Positions 39,497-47,826 of a stretch of DNA of 64,000 nt are shown here, piece by piece. Each line of letters starts with the position of its first letter. Position 1 is the first letter of the stretch. Source of the DNA: Rouxiella badensis (GTDB lineage: Bacteria; Pseudomonadota; Gammaproteobacteria; Enterobacterales; Enterobacteriaceae); NCBI RefSeq assembly GCF_002093665.1, contig NZ_MRWE01000026.1, positions 1 through 64,000 on the forward strand, written 5' to 3'. The notes below the pieces were generated by a model. The model was not told the origin of the DNA, ran no database searches, and saw only the letters and a program-made list of their open reading frames with translations. Position numbers and translations under genes: made by a program.

Positions 39497-40684
39497 ATGT
39501 CGGAATGCACCAAAATAGAACAAAAGAATAAAATTATTTATACCCTCGATAACCTTGCTCCCCGGTTAAAGCAGCTCGCTCTGCATATTCATGCCAATCC
39601 TGAACTGAGTTTTGAGGAGGTCGCTTCTGCGGCAGCGCTTATTGCCCCGCTGCGCGAGGCGGGGTTTGAGATTGAGGAAGGGCTGGGGGGGCTGCCTACT
39701 GCCTTTCGCGCCACCTTCGACAGCGGCAAACCCGGCCCGACTATTGCACTACTGGCGGAGTATGACGCGCTGGCAGACCTCGGCCACGCATGTGGTCATA
39801 ATCTGATCGGGACCGCATCGATAGCCGCTGCGCTGGCGCTAAAGACCGGTTTTCCTGAGCTTAGCGGGCGTATCGAGGTCATAGGTACCCCGGCCGAGGA
39901 AGAGGGCGGCGGTAAAATTATCCTGGCCGAGAAGGGGTTTTTCGACCACCACGACGCGGCGATGATGTTCCATCCACGCGACAAGACCATGGTAGTACGT
40001 GGAGGACTGGCCTGCGTCGATGCGGTGTTCAAATTTTACGGCAAGGCGGCGCACGCGGCGTCAGCGCCACAAAACGGCATTAGTGCGCTTGATGCGGTGA
40101 TCCACACCTTTGTCGGCATTAACGCCCTGCGCCAGCTGTTTACCGACGACGTGCGCGTGCACGGCATTATTACCCACGGCGGCAGCGCCACCAATATCGT
40201 TCCCGCCTATGCCGAAGCCAAATTCCTGCTGCGCGCCAATACGGTAAAAGGCCTAAGCACTGTACGTGACAAAGTCTTTGCGGCGGCGCAGGGCGCGGCC
40301 GATATGAGCGGTGCGCGCCTCGAAATCGAAGAGGGGCTGACCTATGCCGAACGTAACAACAACCTCACGTTGGCCGAGTTTTTCAGGCAGAACCTTGACG
40401 CGCTGGGCATTGAGGTGGTTCCGCCTCCGCGCAGCGGCGGTATAGGCTCGTCGGATATCGGCAACGTGAGCCAGATAACGGCGGCTATCCACCCTTATCT
40501 GCGCATCGGTGACGTCATGCCGCATACGCCGGAGTTTGCCGAGGCCGCCGGTTCCGAGGCGGGTCTGGCGGCGATGCTCAACGCAGCCAAGGCGCTGGCG
40601 ATGACGGCAGTTGACCTGATCGAGAGCCCAGAAATGCTGCGCGCGGTCAGGGAGGAGTTCCTGAGCTGGAAGGCGCAGAACTGA
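39497..40684 (+). CDS. M20D family amidohydrolase (AbgB/ACY1L2-like)
   Basis: The 395-residue cytoplasmic zinc hydrolase has the M20D ligands in GHACGHNLIG, the catalytic PAEEEGGGK pair, the FHPRD segment and a C-terminal GSSDIGNVS / HTPEF stretch. Relatives cleave p-aminobenzoyl-glutamate, N-acyl or aminoacyl amides. There is no signal peptide. It heads an operon with a binding protein (78 bases) and an M28-like peptidase, implying import then hydrolysis of a small amide or peptide. Confidence 0.9.
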   Translation: MSECTKIEQKNKIIYTLDNLAPRLKQLALHIHANPELSFEEVASAAALIAPLREAGFEIEEGLGGLPTAFRATFDSGKPGPTIALLAEYDALADLGHACGHNLIGTASIAAALALKTGFPELSGRIEVIGTPAEEEGGGKIILAEKGFFDHHDAAMMFHPRDKTMVVRGGLACVDAVFKFYGKAAHAASAPQNGISALDAVIHTFVGINALRQLFTDDVRVHGIITHGGSATNIVPAYAEAKFLLRANTVKGLSTVRDKVFAAAQGAADMSGARLEIEEGLTYAERNNNLTLAEFFRQNLDALGIEVVPPPRSGGIGSSDIGNVSQITAAIHPYLRIGDVMPHTPEFAEAAGSEAGLAAMLNAAKALAMTAVDLIESPEMLRAVREEFLSWKAQN

Positions 40685-40762
40685 ATCTAGACGCTTTTGC
40701 ATCACCCAATGCCTGAATAAACAAATAACAACAAGACATCACAATAGACAGGAAGTGAATCA

Positions 40763-41566
40763 ATGAACAAGATGACGAAAAGCATGCTGACGCTGGCCCT
40801 GATGGGGCTGACGCTTTCCGCCGGTGCTGCCCACGCCGAGGAGACGCTGCGCGTTGCGGCCGACCTGAGCTATCCGCCTTTCCAGTTCCGCGATGCAAAA
40901 GGGACGCCGAGCGGCTACGAAATTGATGTCACCAACGCCATTTGCAAAGAGATGCAGGTGAAATGCGACTATGTGGTGACCAGTTTTGACGCCGAAATTC
41001 CTTCGCTGATCGCCAAAAAAGTCGATTTCATTTCGCCGCAGGGGGCGACGGATAAACGCCGTAAAGTTATTGATTTCAGCGATTTTGTTTATCACATTCC
41101 CACCAAGCTCGTGGTACAGAAAGGCAGTCCGCTGTTGCCGACCGCCGAGTCGCTTAAAGGTAAACGCGTGGCGGTGCAGCAAGGTTCGATTCAGGAAATG
41201 TATGCCAACGCCTACTGGCTGCCGAAGGGCGTCGACGTGGTGCCCTATGCGGATCAGGATACTATCTATCAGGATCTGACGGCGGGTCGTCTCGACGCGG
41301 CGCTGAGCCCGGCGGTGGCGGTTACCTACGGTTTCCTCAATAAGCCGCAGGGTAAAGATTTTACCCTGACCGGGCCTGAGGTGCGGGACGATAAGTTGTT
41401 TAGCGTAGGATCGTCCTTCGGCGTCCGCAAAGGCGATGACAAAACGAAAGCGCTGCTCGATCAGGGGCTGGCGAAGATCGTTGCCGACGGCACCTGGGAC
41501 AAGATCCGCGTGAAGTACTTTGGTGACCTGGATATTGCGGTGCATCAGGCATCAGGCGCGAAATAA
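40763..41566 (+). CDS. ABC transporter substrate-binding protein, polar amino acid type
   Basis: The 267-residue periplasmic protein has a signal peptide ending AAHA-EE and the SBP family 3 fold (HisJ/ArtJ type): LRVAADLSYPPFQF, GYEIDVTNAICKEM and the LKGKRVAVQQGSIQEMYAN hinge. An AGGAAG box precedes ATG 40763. No permease or ATPase gene is nearby, so it must use a permease encoded elsewhere. Its stop overlaps the peptidase start (TAATG). Confidence 0.92.
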   Translation: MNKMTKSMLTLALMGLTLSAGAAHAEETLRVAADLSYPPFQFRDAKGTPSGYEIDVTNAICKEMQVKCDYVVTSFDAEIPSLIAKKVDFISPQGATDKRRKVIDFSDFVYHIPTKLVVQKGSPLLPTAESLKGKRVAVQQGSIQEMYANAYWLPKGVDVVPYADQDTIYQDLTAGRLDAALSPAVAVTYGFLNKPQGKDFTLTGPEVRDDKLFSVGSSFGVRKGDDKTKALLDQGLAKIVADGTWDKIRVKYFGDLDIAVHQASGAK

Positions 41567-43263
41567 TGGCCTTTACGCCCCCGGAATATGACCAACTGAT
41601 GCCGGTGATGGATGACCTGCTGCTGGCTTTTTCGCAGCTGCATCGTCTGTCCGGCAGCGAAGATGCTGAGCGTTCTGCCACGCTGTTGGTGGATCAACTT
41701 CAGTCGCACGGCCTGAATGCGCGTATTGAACACATTCCACTGTTGCTGAGCGATCCGCTGTCCGGTCGGCTGGCGCTGCCCGAATTCCCGGAATGGCATT
41801 GCCGGGCCAAGACGCGTTCTTTTTCCGCACACTGCCCGCAGGGAGTGAGTGCGGCGCTATTTTACGATGCCGACTCAACCCGTGCGCGTTCCGACAGGGA
41901 GTGGCAGCGGTGGGCCGAACAGGTCAGGGGCAAGATTGTCATTGCCGATCAGGGGTTTGAGGATTACGTTCAGCGCCTGGATGCGGCGCAGGCCGTTGGG
42001 TTGGTGCATATCTGGGGATCGACCGAAAACGCGTTGCACGAAGAGACGGTGGGGCCTATCTGGGGCACACCGACCCCGGATGACCAGCAGCGCTATCCGC
42101 GCCTGCCGGTGATTTCGATTAATTATCACGACGGTCAGAACCTGCTCGGCCTATGCAATCTGGTGACCACACCGGTTCACGCCGTTTTAAGCACCGAGGT
42201 ACAACGGCAGGTGAAAACATGCAGTCTGCCGCTGGTCGAGATTGCCGGGCAGAGTCCGGAATTTGTGCTGCTCTCTTCACATTATGACTCGTGGCATGAG
42301 GGGGTCACCGACAATGCCACCGGTAATGCGCTCTGTTTGGCGATGGCGCTGCATTTTAAACCGCAAGCGGCAATGCTGCGGCGCGGCCTGCGCATCGCGT
42401 GGTGGCCGGGGCATTCTAACGCCCGCTACGGCGGCTCAACCTGGTATGCCGATAACTATCGACAACAGCTCGGCCAGCACTGCGTGGCACACATCAACGT
42501 AGATTCACCGGGCTGTAAAGACGCGGTTCAGGTGGTCATCAATGCCAGCGGCGCGGAGTCGCAAGCCTTTCTAAATCAGGCGGTCGAGGCGGTTACCGAC
42601 AGGCCTGCGCGATGGATTGCGCCATTGGGCAAAGGCGGTGACCAGTCATTCTGGGGCAGCGGTGTACCGCTGCATTTCGCGCTGCGCGAAGTGCCACTCG
42701 AAAAAACCAGCCATTCACCCGGCAGCGGCGGCGGCTGGTGGTGGCACACCGAGCACGACGGCTATGATAAGGTCGATTTAACCCTTCTTTGGCGCGACTG
42801 CCTGATCCACGTGCGTTGGCTGGAGGTATTACTTCATGAGGCGATATTGCCTCTAGACGTGACCGACTATCTCGCCAAAATGGCGTTGGCGCTCAATGCG
42901 CTTAGCCAGCGGGTGGATGCTCGCTTTGCCTTGGGGGAAATCGAAAAGAGTTTGCTGGCGCTGAGCGAACCTGTCGCAAGACTTACGCAGCGGGCAAGCG
43001 AAGAACCGACGCGCTGGCAGCCGTTGCTGAGCCGCGTCGTGGGTGATTTACATCGTCTGCGCTACAGCTCGACCGATGATTTTCACTATGATCTCAGCTA
43101 TCGCGGCGGCGCATTTCCCGGCTTCCAGGAACTGGCGGCGGATTTATCGCAAACTACGCCTGAAAGCGGACTCATGATGATGACTCAGTATCGTCGCCAG
43201 CGTGACCGTGCGATGTGGCTGCTGCGAAAGGTCCACCAGGCGCTGGCTGAAATAGACCCATGA
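41566..43263 (+). CDS. M28-like peptidase with an altered metal site
   Basis: The 565-residue protein has an M28 zinc-peptidase core interrupted by a PA-like insert (about 100-215). Ligand candidates are visible in SSHYDSWHEGVTDNATG, INVDSPG and WWHTEHDGYDK. Where M28 peptidases usually have the catalytic Glu-Glu pair this protein reads WWPGHSNARYGGS. A helical C-terminal domain (about 410-565) follows. There is no signal peptide. Translation is coupled to the binding protein by a 1-base overlap. Peptidase activity on a specialised substrate is plausible but unproven. Confidence 0.82.
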   Translation: MAFTPPEYDQLMPVMDDLLLAFSQLHRLSGSEDAERSATLLVDQLQSHGLNARIEHIPLLLSDPLSGRLALPEFPEWHCRAKTRSFSAHCPQGVSAALFYDADSTRARSDREWQRWAEQVRGKIVIADQGFEDYVQRLDAAQAVGLVHIWGSTENALHEETVGPIWGTPTPDDQQRYPRLPVISINYHDGQNLLGLCNLVTTPVHAVLSTEVQRQVKTCSLPLVEIAGQSPEFVLLSSHYDSWHEGVTDNATGNALCLAMALHFKPQAAMLRRGLRIAWWPGHSNARYGGSTWYADNYRQQLGQHCVAHINVDSPGCKDAVQVVINASGAESQAFLNQAVEAVTDRPARWIAPLGKGGDQSFWGSGVPLHFALREVPLEKTSHSPGSGGGWWWHTEHDGYDKVDLTLLWRDCLIHVRWLEVLLHEAILPLDVTDYLAKMALALNALSQRVDARFALGEIEKSLLALSEPVARLTQRASEEPTRWQPLLSRVVGDLHRLRYSSTDDFHYDLSYRGGAFPGFQELAADLSQTTPESGLMMMTQYRRQRDRAMWLLRKVHQALAEIDP

Positions 43264-43264
43264 C

Positions 43265-43741
43265 TCAGACGACCTGCCGATAGGCCAGCACCTTGACCAT
43301 GTAAACGCTCAGCGGATCGTACTGATAGTCACCGAAACATTCGGTCAGGGTGAAGCCGCATTTCTGATAAAGGCCGATGGCGGCATGGTGATCGACGCCG
43401 GTTTCAAGATACAGGCTTGGCAGTTCAAGCTGTCGGGCCTGAGATTCAACGGCATCCATCAGTCGCTCAGCGATGCGTTGCCCGCGATAGTCAGGATTGA
43501 CGTAGACGCGTTTCACTTCCGCCAGACCGTTGGCACAAATAAACAAACAGGCACAGCCGACGGCGACACCGTCAATTTCGGCGATAAACGGATAGTGCTC
43601 AAAGGCGGCCATCTGATCGAGTGGCATACTGTAGTCGCTTTCCGCCGGATAAAGCACGCTCTGATAGGCATCAAGCTGGCTGACCAAGGCGATAAAACGG
43701 GCATCAAGCACCGTAGTAAGACTGATAATGGATACTGGCAT
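43265..43741 (-). CDS. GNAT family N-acetyltransferase
   Basis: The 158-residue protein has the GNAT core with VKRVYVNPDYRGQRIAERLMDAVE (acetyl-CoA pyrophosphate loop) and GLYQKCGF. AAGGA precedes the ATG. It starts 4 bases after the XRE-cupin gene ends, so the two are co-transcribed. Substrate unknown. The stop codon is one base from that of the convergent peptidase gene. Confidence 0.9.
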   Translation of the reverse strand: MPVSIISLTTVLDARFIALVSQLDAYQSVLYPAESDYSMPLDQMAAFEHYPFIAEIDGVAVGCACLFICANGLAEVKRVYVNPDYRGQRIAERLMDAVESQARQLELPSLYLETGVDHHAAIGLYQKCGFTLTECFGDYQYDPLSVYMVKVLAYRQVV

Positions 43742-43745
43742 TTCC

Positions 43746-44300
43746 TTATCCTTGATTAATCACCAATAAATAGCGGCAGGCTTCAGACCCCACGTTATCA
43801 AAAGTGACGGCTAAATCAACGCCAAACGTCAGCACGTCTCCGGTCGCTAATTCATAGCGACTCTCGCCGTAGTCAATGGCCAACTGCCCCTCAATCAGCC
43901 ACAGCCGCTGCCGATAGGCGCGGTTTCCCCAGCTTGGATAACTGACTCTGGCCCCGGCGGGCAGCGTGATTTCAATCAACTCAAGCCCGCTCGACGGTTC
44001 GGGCGGCAAAACCTGGCGGCGAAGATAGCCGATGTCCGGGTCGCGCCAGATTTCCTGCTGCTTGAGGCGACGCAGATTTTTAGCTTCGGCGTTTTCCTCT
44101 GACAGCAGTTGGGTGACGGAAATTCCCAGACCGGCCGCCAGCCTGCCGAGAACCGTCGCACTCGGACTACTTTCCTGACGCTCAATCTTGGAAATCATCG
44201 CCTTGCTGACCTCAGAAAGCGCGGCCAGCTGTTCGAGACTCAGGCCTTTTCCTTTGCGTAACGCCTGCAGACGGCCGGCAATTATTTCATCGATTGACAT
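43746..44300 (-). CDS. XRE-family regulator with C-terminal cupin
   Basis: The 184-residue protein has an N-terminal Cro/CI helix-turn-helix (LSLEQLAALSEVSKAMISKIERQESSPS, about 17-45) and a C-terminal cupin (about 105-180, WLIEGQLAIDYGES ... GDVLTFGVDL). This architecture (PuuR/SutR-like) usually senses a small metabolite. ATG 44300 is chosen because it begins the helix-turn-helix domain; an in-frame leader to 44372 has no support. It lies between an acetyltransferase downstream in the same operon and a divergent one, and probably regulates both. Confidence 0.9.
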   Translation of the reverse strand: MSIDEIIAGRLQALRKGKGLSLEQLAALSEVSKAMISKIERQESSPSATVLGRLAAGLGISVTQLLSEENAEAKNLRRLKQQEIWRDPDIGYLRRQVLPPEPSSGLELIEITLPAGARVSYPSWGNRAYRQRLWLIEGQLAIDYGESRYELATGDVLTFGVDLAVTFDNVGSEACRYLLVINQG

Positions 44301-44374
44301 TTTATGTTTCTCTGTGTTTACTTTTGTAGAATTAATTCTACTATATTGGAATTGAAAGCCACAAGGGGACAATC

Positions 44375-44896
44375 ATGAATTTGATCGAATGCACCGAACA
44401 GCAGCACGCCGTCGCAATACTAGAGATTTTCAATGAGGCAATCCTTAACTCAACCGCGCTATACGACTACAAACCCCGGGCGCTGGAAAGCATGTGGCCG
44501 TGGTTCGCCGCGAAGCGCAACGGTAATTTTCCGGTCATCGGCCTGGAGGACACTGACGGCAAGCTGCTCGGTTTTGCCAGCTATGGGACCTTCCGCGCAT
44601 GGCCGGCCTACAAATATTCCGTCGAGCACTCTATTTATATTCACCCAGAACATCGCGGGCAAGGGCTGGGCAAAATATTGCTCAATGCCATTATCGGCGA
44701 GGCGAAACGCCGTGAGGTGCACACGCTAATTGGTGGGATTGATGCCACCAATCAGGCCAGTATTGCCCTGCATACCAAGGCCGGATTCGTCGAGGCAGGC
44801 ATCATCAGACAGGCGGCCTACAAGTTCGATAACTGGTTGGATTTAGCCTTCTACCAGCTTATTCTGGCGACACCGGCGCATCCGCTGGCGGAATGA
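44375..44896 (+). CDS. GNAT acetyltransferase of the phosphinothricin/methionine-sulfone (MnaT/Pat) type
   Basis: The 173-residue protein follows the Pat/MddA/YncA pattern: IFNEAILNSTALYDYKPR, GFASYGTFRAWPAYKYSVEHSIYIHPEHRGQGLGKILL, GGIDATNQASIALHTKAGF. Relatives acetylate glutamate analogues such as phosphinothricin or methionine sulfone and sulfoximine. It is divergent from the XRE-cupin regulator with 74 bases between, the expected place for a shared operator. Confidence 0.9.
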   Translation: MNLIECTEQQHAVAILEIFNEAILNSTALYDYKPRALESMWPWFAAKRNGNFPVIGLEDTDGKLLGFASYGTFRAWPAYKYSVEHSIYIHPEHRGQGLGKILLNAIIGEAKRREVHTLIGGIDATNQASIALHTKAGFVEAGIIRQAAYKFDNWLDLAFYQLILATPAHPLAE

Positions 44897-44973
44897 AAAA
44901 GCAAGCCGCAGAGTGTTCAGCGTCGTTAAGGGGGGTAAGGTTGGGTTATTCTATCCGATGAGTGAGACTGACC

Positions 44974-46062
44974 ATGAAACGTGATGATAAAAATATTCGC
45001 TTAGCCGATGCTGACGCCTGCTGGCAGGCGATTGTCGGCCGTGACGCTGCGGCCGATGGGCAGTTTGTTTATGCCGTCAGGACTACGGGAATTTACTGTG
45101 CGCCGTCCTGTCCGTCGCGCCAGCCTAATCGTGAAAATGTCGAGTTTTTTGCCGCGGCCAAGCAGGCGGAGGCCGCCGGTTATCGCCCCTGCAAGCGTTG
45201 CCGTCAGGGGCGTATTTCCCTGCGCCAACAGCATATTCAGCAGGTTGAGCAGGCCTGCCGCCTGCTTGAGTCCAGTGAAAAAACGCCCACTCTCGAGGCT
45301 CTGGCCCGAGAGGTTGGGCTGAGCGCCTACCATTTTCATCGCGTGTTTAAGTCCCACACCGGCCTGACGCCGCGCGCCTATGCAGTGGCGAAAAGGCAGC
45401 AGCGGGTACGGGAAAAATTGGTTGAAACTCAGTCGGTCACCTCGGCTATTCTTGAGGCCGGATATGCCTCGAACGGTAACTTCTACGCTAGCTCGGGCGC
45501 AAGTCTGGGCATGACGCCAAGCGCTTATCGCGCCGGGGGTAAAGGCACTGCGGTCTGGTTTGCCGTCGGGCGTTGCTCGCTGGGCGACATCCTGGTTGCC
45601 GAAAGTCCGCGCGGGATCTGCGCAATCCTGCTTGGCGATAACCCGCAAAGGCTGGTAGAAAGCCTACAGGATAATTTTCCACACGCCACGTTGCTCGGCA
45701 ATGATGAGGATTTCGAAAAACGTATCGCAACCGTGGTGGGGTTTGTTGACAGTCCGCAAAGCGAACTGGCGCTGCCGCTGGATATTCGCGGTACCGCTTT
45801 TCAACAGCGGGTGTGGCATGCGCTGAGGGCTATCCCGGTAGGTGAAACGCTCAGCTATTCCGAGGTGGCGGAAAAAATCGGTTCGCCTCGTGCCGTACGA
45901 GCGGTGGCCGGCGCCTGTGCCGCCAATCTTTTAGCGGTCGCCATTCCTTGTCATCGGGTCGTGAAGAACAACGGCAATATTTCCGGATATCGCTGGGGCG
46001 TAGAGCGAAAAAAACGCCTGCTGGAGAAAGAGCAACGGCCTGAGCGGCTCAAGACTCGTTAG
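44974..46062 (+). CDS. ada: Bifunctional DNA repair methyltransferase and activator Ada
   Basis: The 362-residue protein has the complete Ada architecture: N-terminal zinc methyl-phosphotriester domain with C42, C46, C73 and C76, an AraC-type helix-turn-helix (about 95-180), and the C-terminal O6-methylguanine transferase with acceptor cysteine in PCHRV at about 326. ATG 44974 gives the MKxxD start of the family; the GTG at 44962 is less likely. No clear Ada box was found upstream. In E. coli ada is elsewhere, with alkB; alkB is not seen here. Confidence 0.95.
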   Translation: MKRDDKNIRLADADACWQAIVGRDAAADGQFVYAVRTTGIYCAPSCPSRQPNRENVEFFAAAKQAEAAGYRPCKRCRQGRISLRQQHIQQVEQACRLLESSEKTPTLEALAREVGLSAYHFHRVFKSHTGLTPRAYAVAKRQQRVREKLVETQSVTSAILEAGYASNGNFYASSGASLGMTPSAYRAGGKGTAVWFAVGRCSLGDILVAESPRGICAILLGDNPQRLVESLQDNFPHATLLGNDEDFEKRIATVVGFVDSPQSELALPLDIRGTAFQQRVWHALRAIPVGETLSYSEVAEKIGSPRAVRAVAGACAANLLAVAIPCHRVVKNNGNISGYRWGVERKKRLLEKEQRPERLKTR

Positions 46063-46103
46063 CGAGGCGCATTGTTCTAAATTGACTCAGTTATTTTTCA
46101 GAT

Positions 46104-46823
46104 TTACTCAGCTTTAGGTTTAGGCATGAAGGCTTCAAGCTTTTGCTTTTGCAGGCCTTCAGTCGTGAAGTTATCTGCGCTTAGCCACTGCCTGAACGCC
46201 GCACCGATAGGCGGCCATTCGCCGTCAATGATTGAATACCAGCAGGTATCGCGGTTGTTGCCTTTGGTGATAAGCGCCTGACGAAACGTCCCTTCGAACG
46301 TGAAGCCAAAACGTTTGGCCGAGGCGTTAGAGGCATCGTTCAGGCTGTTGCATTTCCACTCACAGCGGCGATACCCCAGCGTATCAAACAGATAGCTCAG
46401 CAGCAGGTAGATAGCCTCGGTGCCGAAACGCGAGCGTTTCATCAGCGGGGACCAGTTGACCCAGCCAATTTCCGCCACGCCGTTTACCGCATCAATACGC
46501 ATTAATGACACACCGCCGATCGCGTCGCCGGTGGCGTTATCAATCACCGCGAAATAGAGCGGATCCTTCAGGCTGGAGATCTTGGTAATGTAGGTGTCGC
46601 ACTCTTTCTGGCTAGCAGGGCGATTGATCGAGAAATAGGTCCAGTCTCGGTCATCATCAATGCTGTGCCAGGCGTTAAACAGAGATTTGCTGTGCTTGCC
46701 AACGTCCAGTGGCTCAAGATGACAATAGCTTCCTTGCAGCGTAATAGGCTCTGGAAGAGGGCGCGTTTGCCAGCCGGGGATCTCGTCACCGATCGGTTGT
46801 CCAAAATGATTTAATGTTGTCAT
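46104..46823 (-). CDS. GNAT family acetyltransferase, RimL-like
   Basis: The 239-residue protein has an N-terminal extension with LQGSYCHLEPLDVGKHSKSLF and a RimJ/RimL-type GNAT core: GGVSLMRIDAVNGVAEIGWVNWSPLMKRSRFGTEAIYLL and CNSLNDASNASAKRFGFTFEGTFRQ. Members of this sub-family are often linked to resistance or amino compound acetylation; the substrate is unknown. It is divergent from the oxygenase at 47003. Confidence 0.88.
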   Translation of the reverse strand: MTTLNHFGQPIGDEIPGWQTRPLPEPITLQGSYCHLEPLDVGKHSKSLFNAWHSIDDDRDWTYFSINRPASQKECDTYITKISSLKDPLYFAVIDNATGDAIGGVSLMRIDAVNGVAEIGWVNWSPLMKRSRFGTEAIYLLLSYLFDTLGYRRCEWKCNSLNDASNASAKRFGFTFEGTFRQALITKGNNRDTCWYSIIDGEWPPIGAAFRQWLSADNFTTEGLQKQKLEAFMPKPKAE

Positions 46824-47002
46824 CTTATTTTCCGTAGTGCCTGAAGGGATTGTGAACTAACCCTCATAAAATCAGAAGTTTTCATTTGTCGCAACCGATT
46901 AACAAAAAGGTTAATCATCACGCTATTTCGTTTCCTAACCGCGAGCGGGTTGGTTAAAGTGGAAGCAACTGATTTTTTCCTGATTAATTCCTGAGGGCTC
47001 CA

Positions 47003-47782
47003 ATGCAACCACTCGACAAGATTGTAAACCTCGCTGCAAATCCCATTCTGGACGCTAATTTTCTGGCGCAGTGCAAGCAAACGCTGGATGAAAAGGGGGC
47101 GCTGGTTTTGAACCAGTTCCTCACCCCTGCGGCACTTGCCGCGATTAAACAGGAAGGGGATGAAAATCGGCATTTGGCGTATTACACCCGCAGCAATCAT
47201 AACGTCTATCTGCTGAAACCTGACGACAGCCTGCCGGCGACGCATCCAAGGAACCGCCAGATTGTCTCATCTAAAGGCTGCATTACTGACGAGGAAATTC
47301 CTCAGGCATCGGCGCTGCGTGCGCTTTACGATGCGCCGGAATTCCGTGCTTTTCTGTGCGCCGTGCTGGGCGAAGAACGACTGTATCCGTATGCCGACAC
47401 GCTCTCATCCATTAATCTGCACTATGCCAGCGCCGGTCAGGAGTTGGGCTGGCATTTTGATAACTCCTCGTTTGCTATTACGCTGCTGGTACAGAAACCG
47501 CAGGCGGGCGGAGTGTTTGAATACGTTGAGAATTTACGCGATGCAGACGGCGGCGATATGAACTATTCCGCCGTGGAACAGCTGCTGGGTAAAGCTATCG
47601 AGCCGAAAAAACTGGGCATCGAAGCGGGAGATTTAGTGCTGTTTCGCGGGCGTAATGCGATTCACCGCGTGACGCCGACCGAAGGCGAGGTAACCCGAAT
47701 GCTGGCGGTGCTGGCCTATAATTCACAGCCCGATATTTCACTTTCTGAAACGGCGCGTATGACCTTCTACGGACGCGTATAA
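47003..47782 (+). CDS. Fe(II)/2-oxoglutarate-dependent oxygenase, ArpA/HalD-BesD-like family
   Basis: The 259-residue protein shows a facial triad: H151 and D153 in GWHFDNSSF, H221 in NAIHRVTP, with R232 as likely 2-oxoglutarate anchor. The surrounding FAITLLVQKPQAGGVFEY matches the family that includes the free amino acid halogenases, but the Asp at position 153 (Gly or Ala in halogenases) predicts a hydroxylase. Substrate unknown. It is divergent from a GNAT gene and faces the DUF2817 gene across a hairpin. Confidence 0.82.
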   Translation: MQPLDKIVNLAANPILDANFLAQCKQTLDEKGALVLNQFLTPAALAAIKQEGDENRHLAYYTRSNHNVYLLKPDDSLPATHPRNRQIVSSKGCITDEEIPQASALRALYDAPEFRAFLCAVLGEERLYPYADTLSSINLHYASAGQELGWHFDNSSFAITLLVQKPQAGGVFEYVENLRDADGGDMNYSAVEQLLGKAIEPKKLGIEAGDLVLFRGRNAIHRVTPTEGEVTRMLAVLAYNSQPDISLSETARMTFYGRV

Positions 47783-47784
47783 AC

Positions 47785-47818
47785 GCATTGCCCAAGCTGC
47801 TCTCAGTCTGGGCAATGC
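47785..47818. terminator. Hairpin between oxygenase and DUF2817 genes
   Basis: A 10-bp perfect stem gcattgccca / tgggcaatgc with a 14-base loop lies between the two convergent genes. No T tract follows on either strand. Confidence 0.5.
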
Positions 47819-47826
47819 GCAAAGTA

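Noticed and set aside
40760-41545. 261-codon minus-strand frame opposite the binding protein gene
   Set aside because: It mirrors the conserved binding protein almost end to end and has the His/Arg-rich composition of antisense frames in GC-biased genes.
44897-44973. Possible Ada box upstream of ada (aaaaagcaagccg)
   Set aside because: It departs too far from the AAAGCGCA core to support self-activation by Ada.
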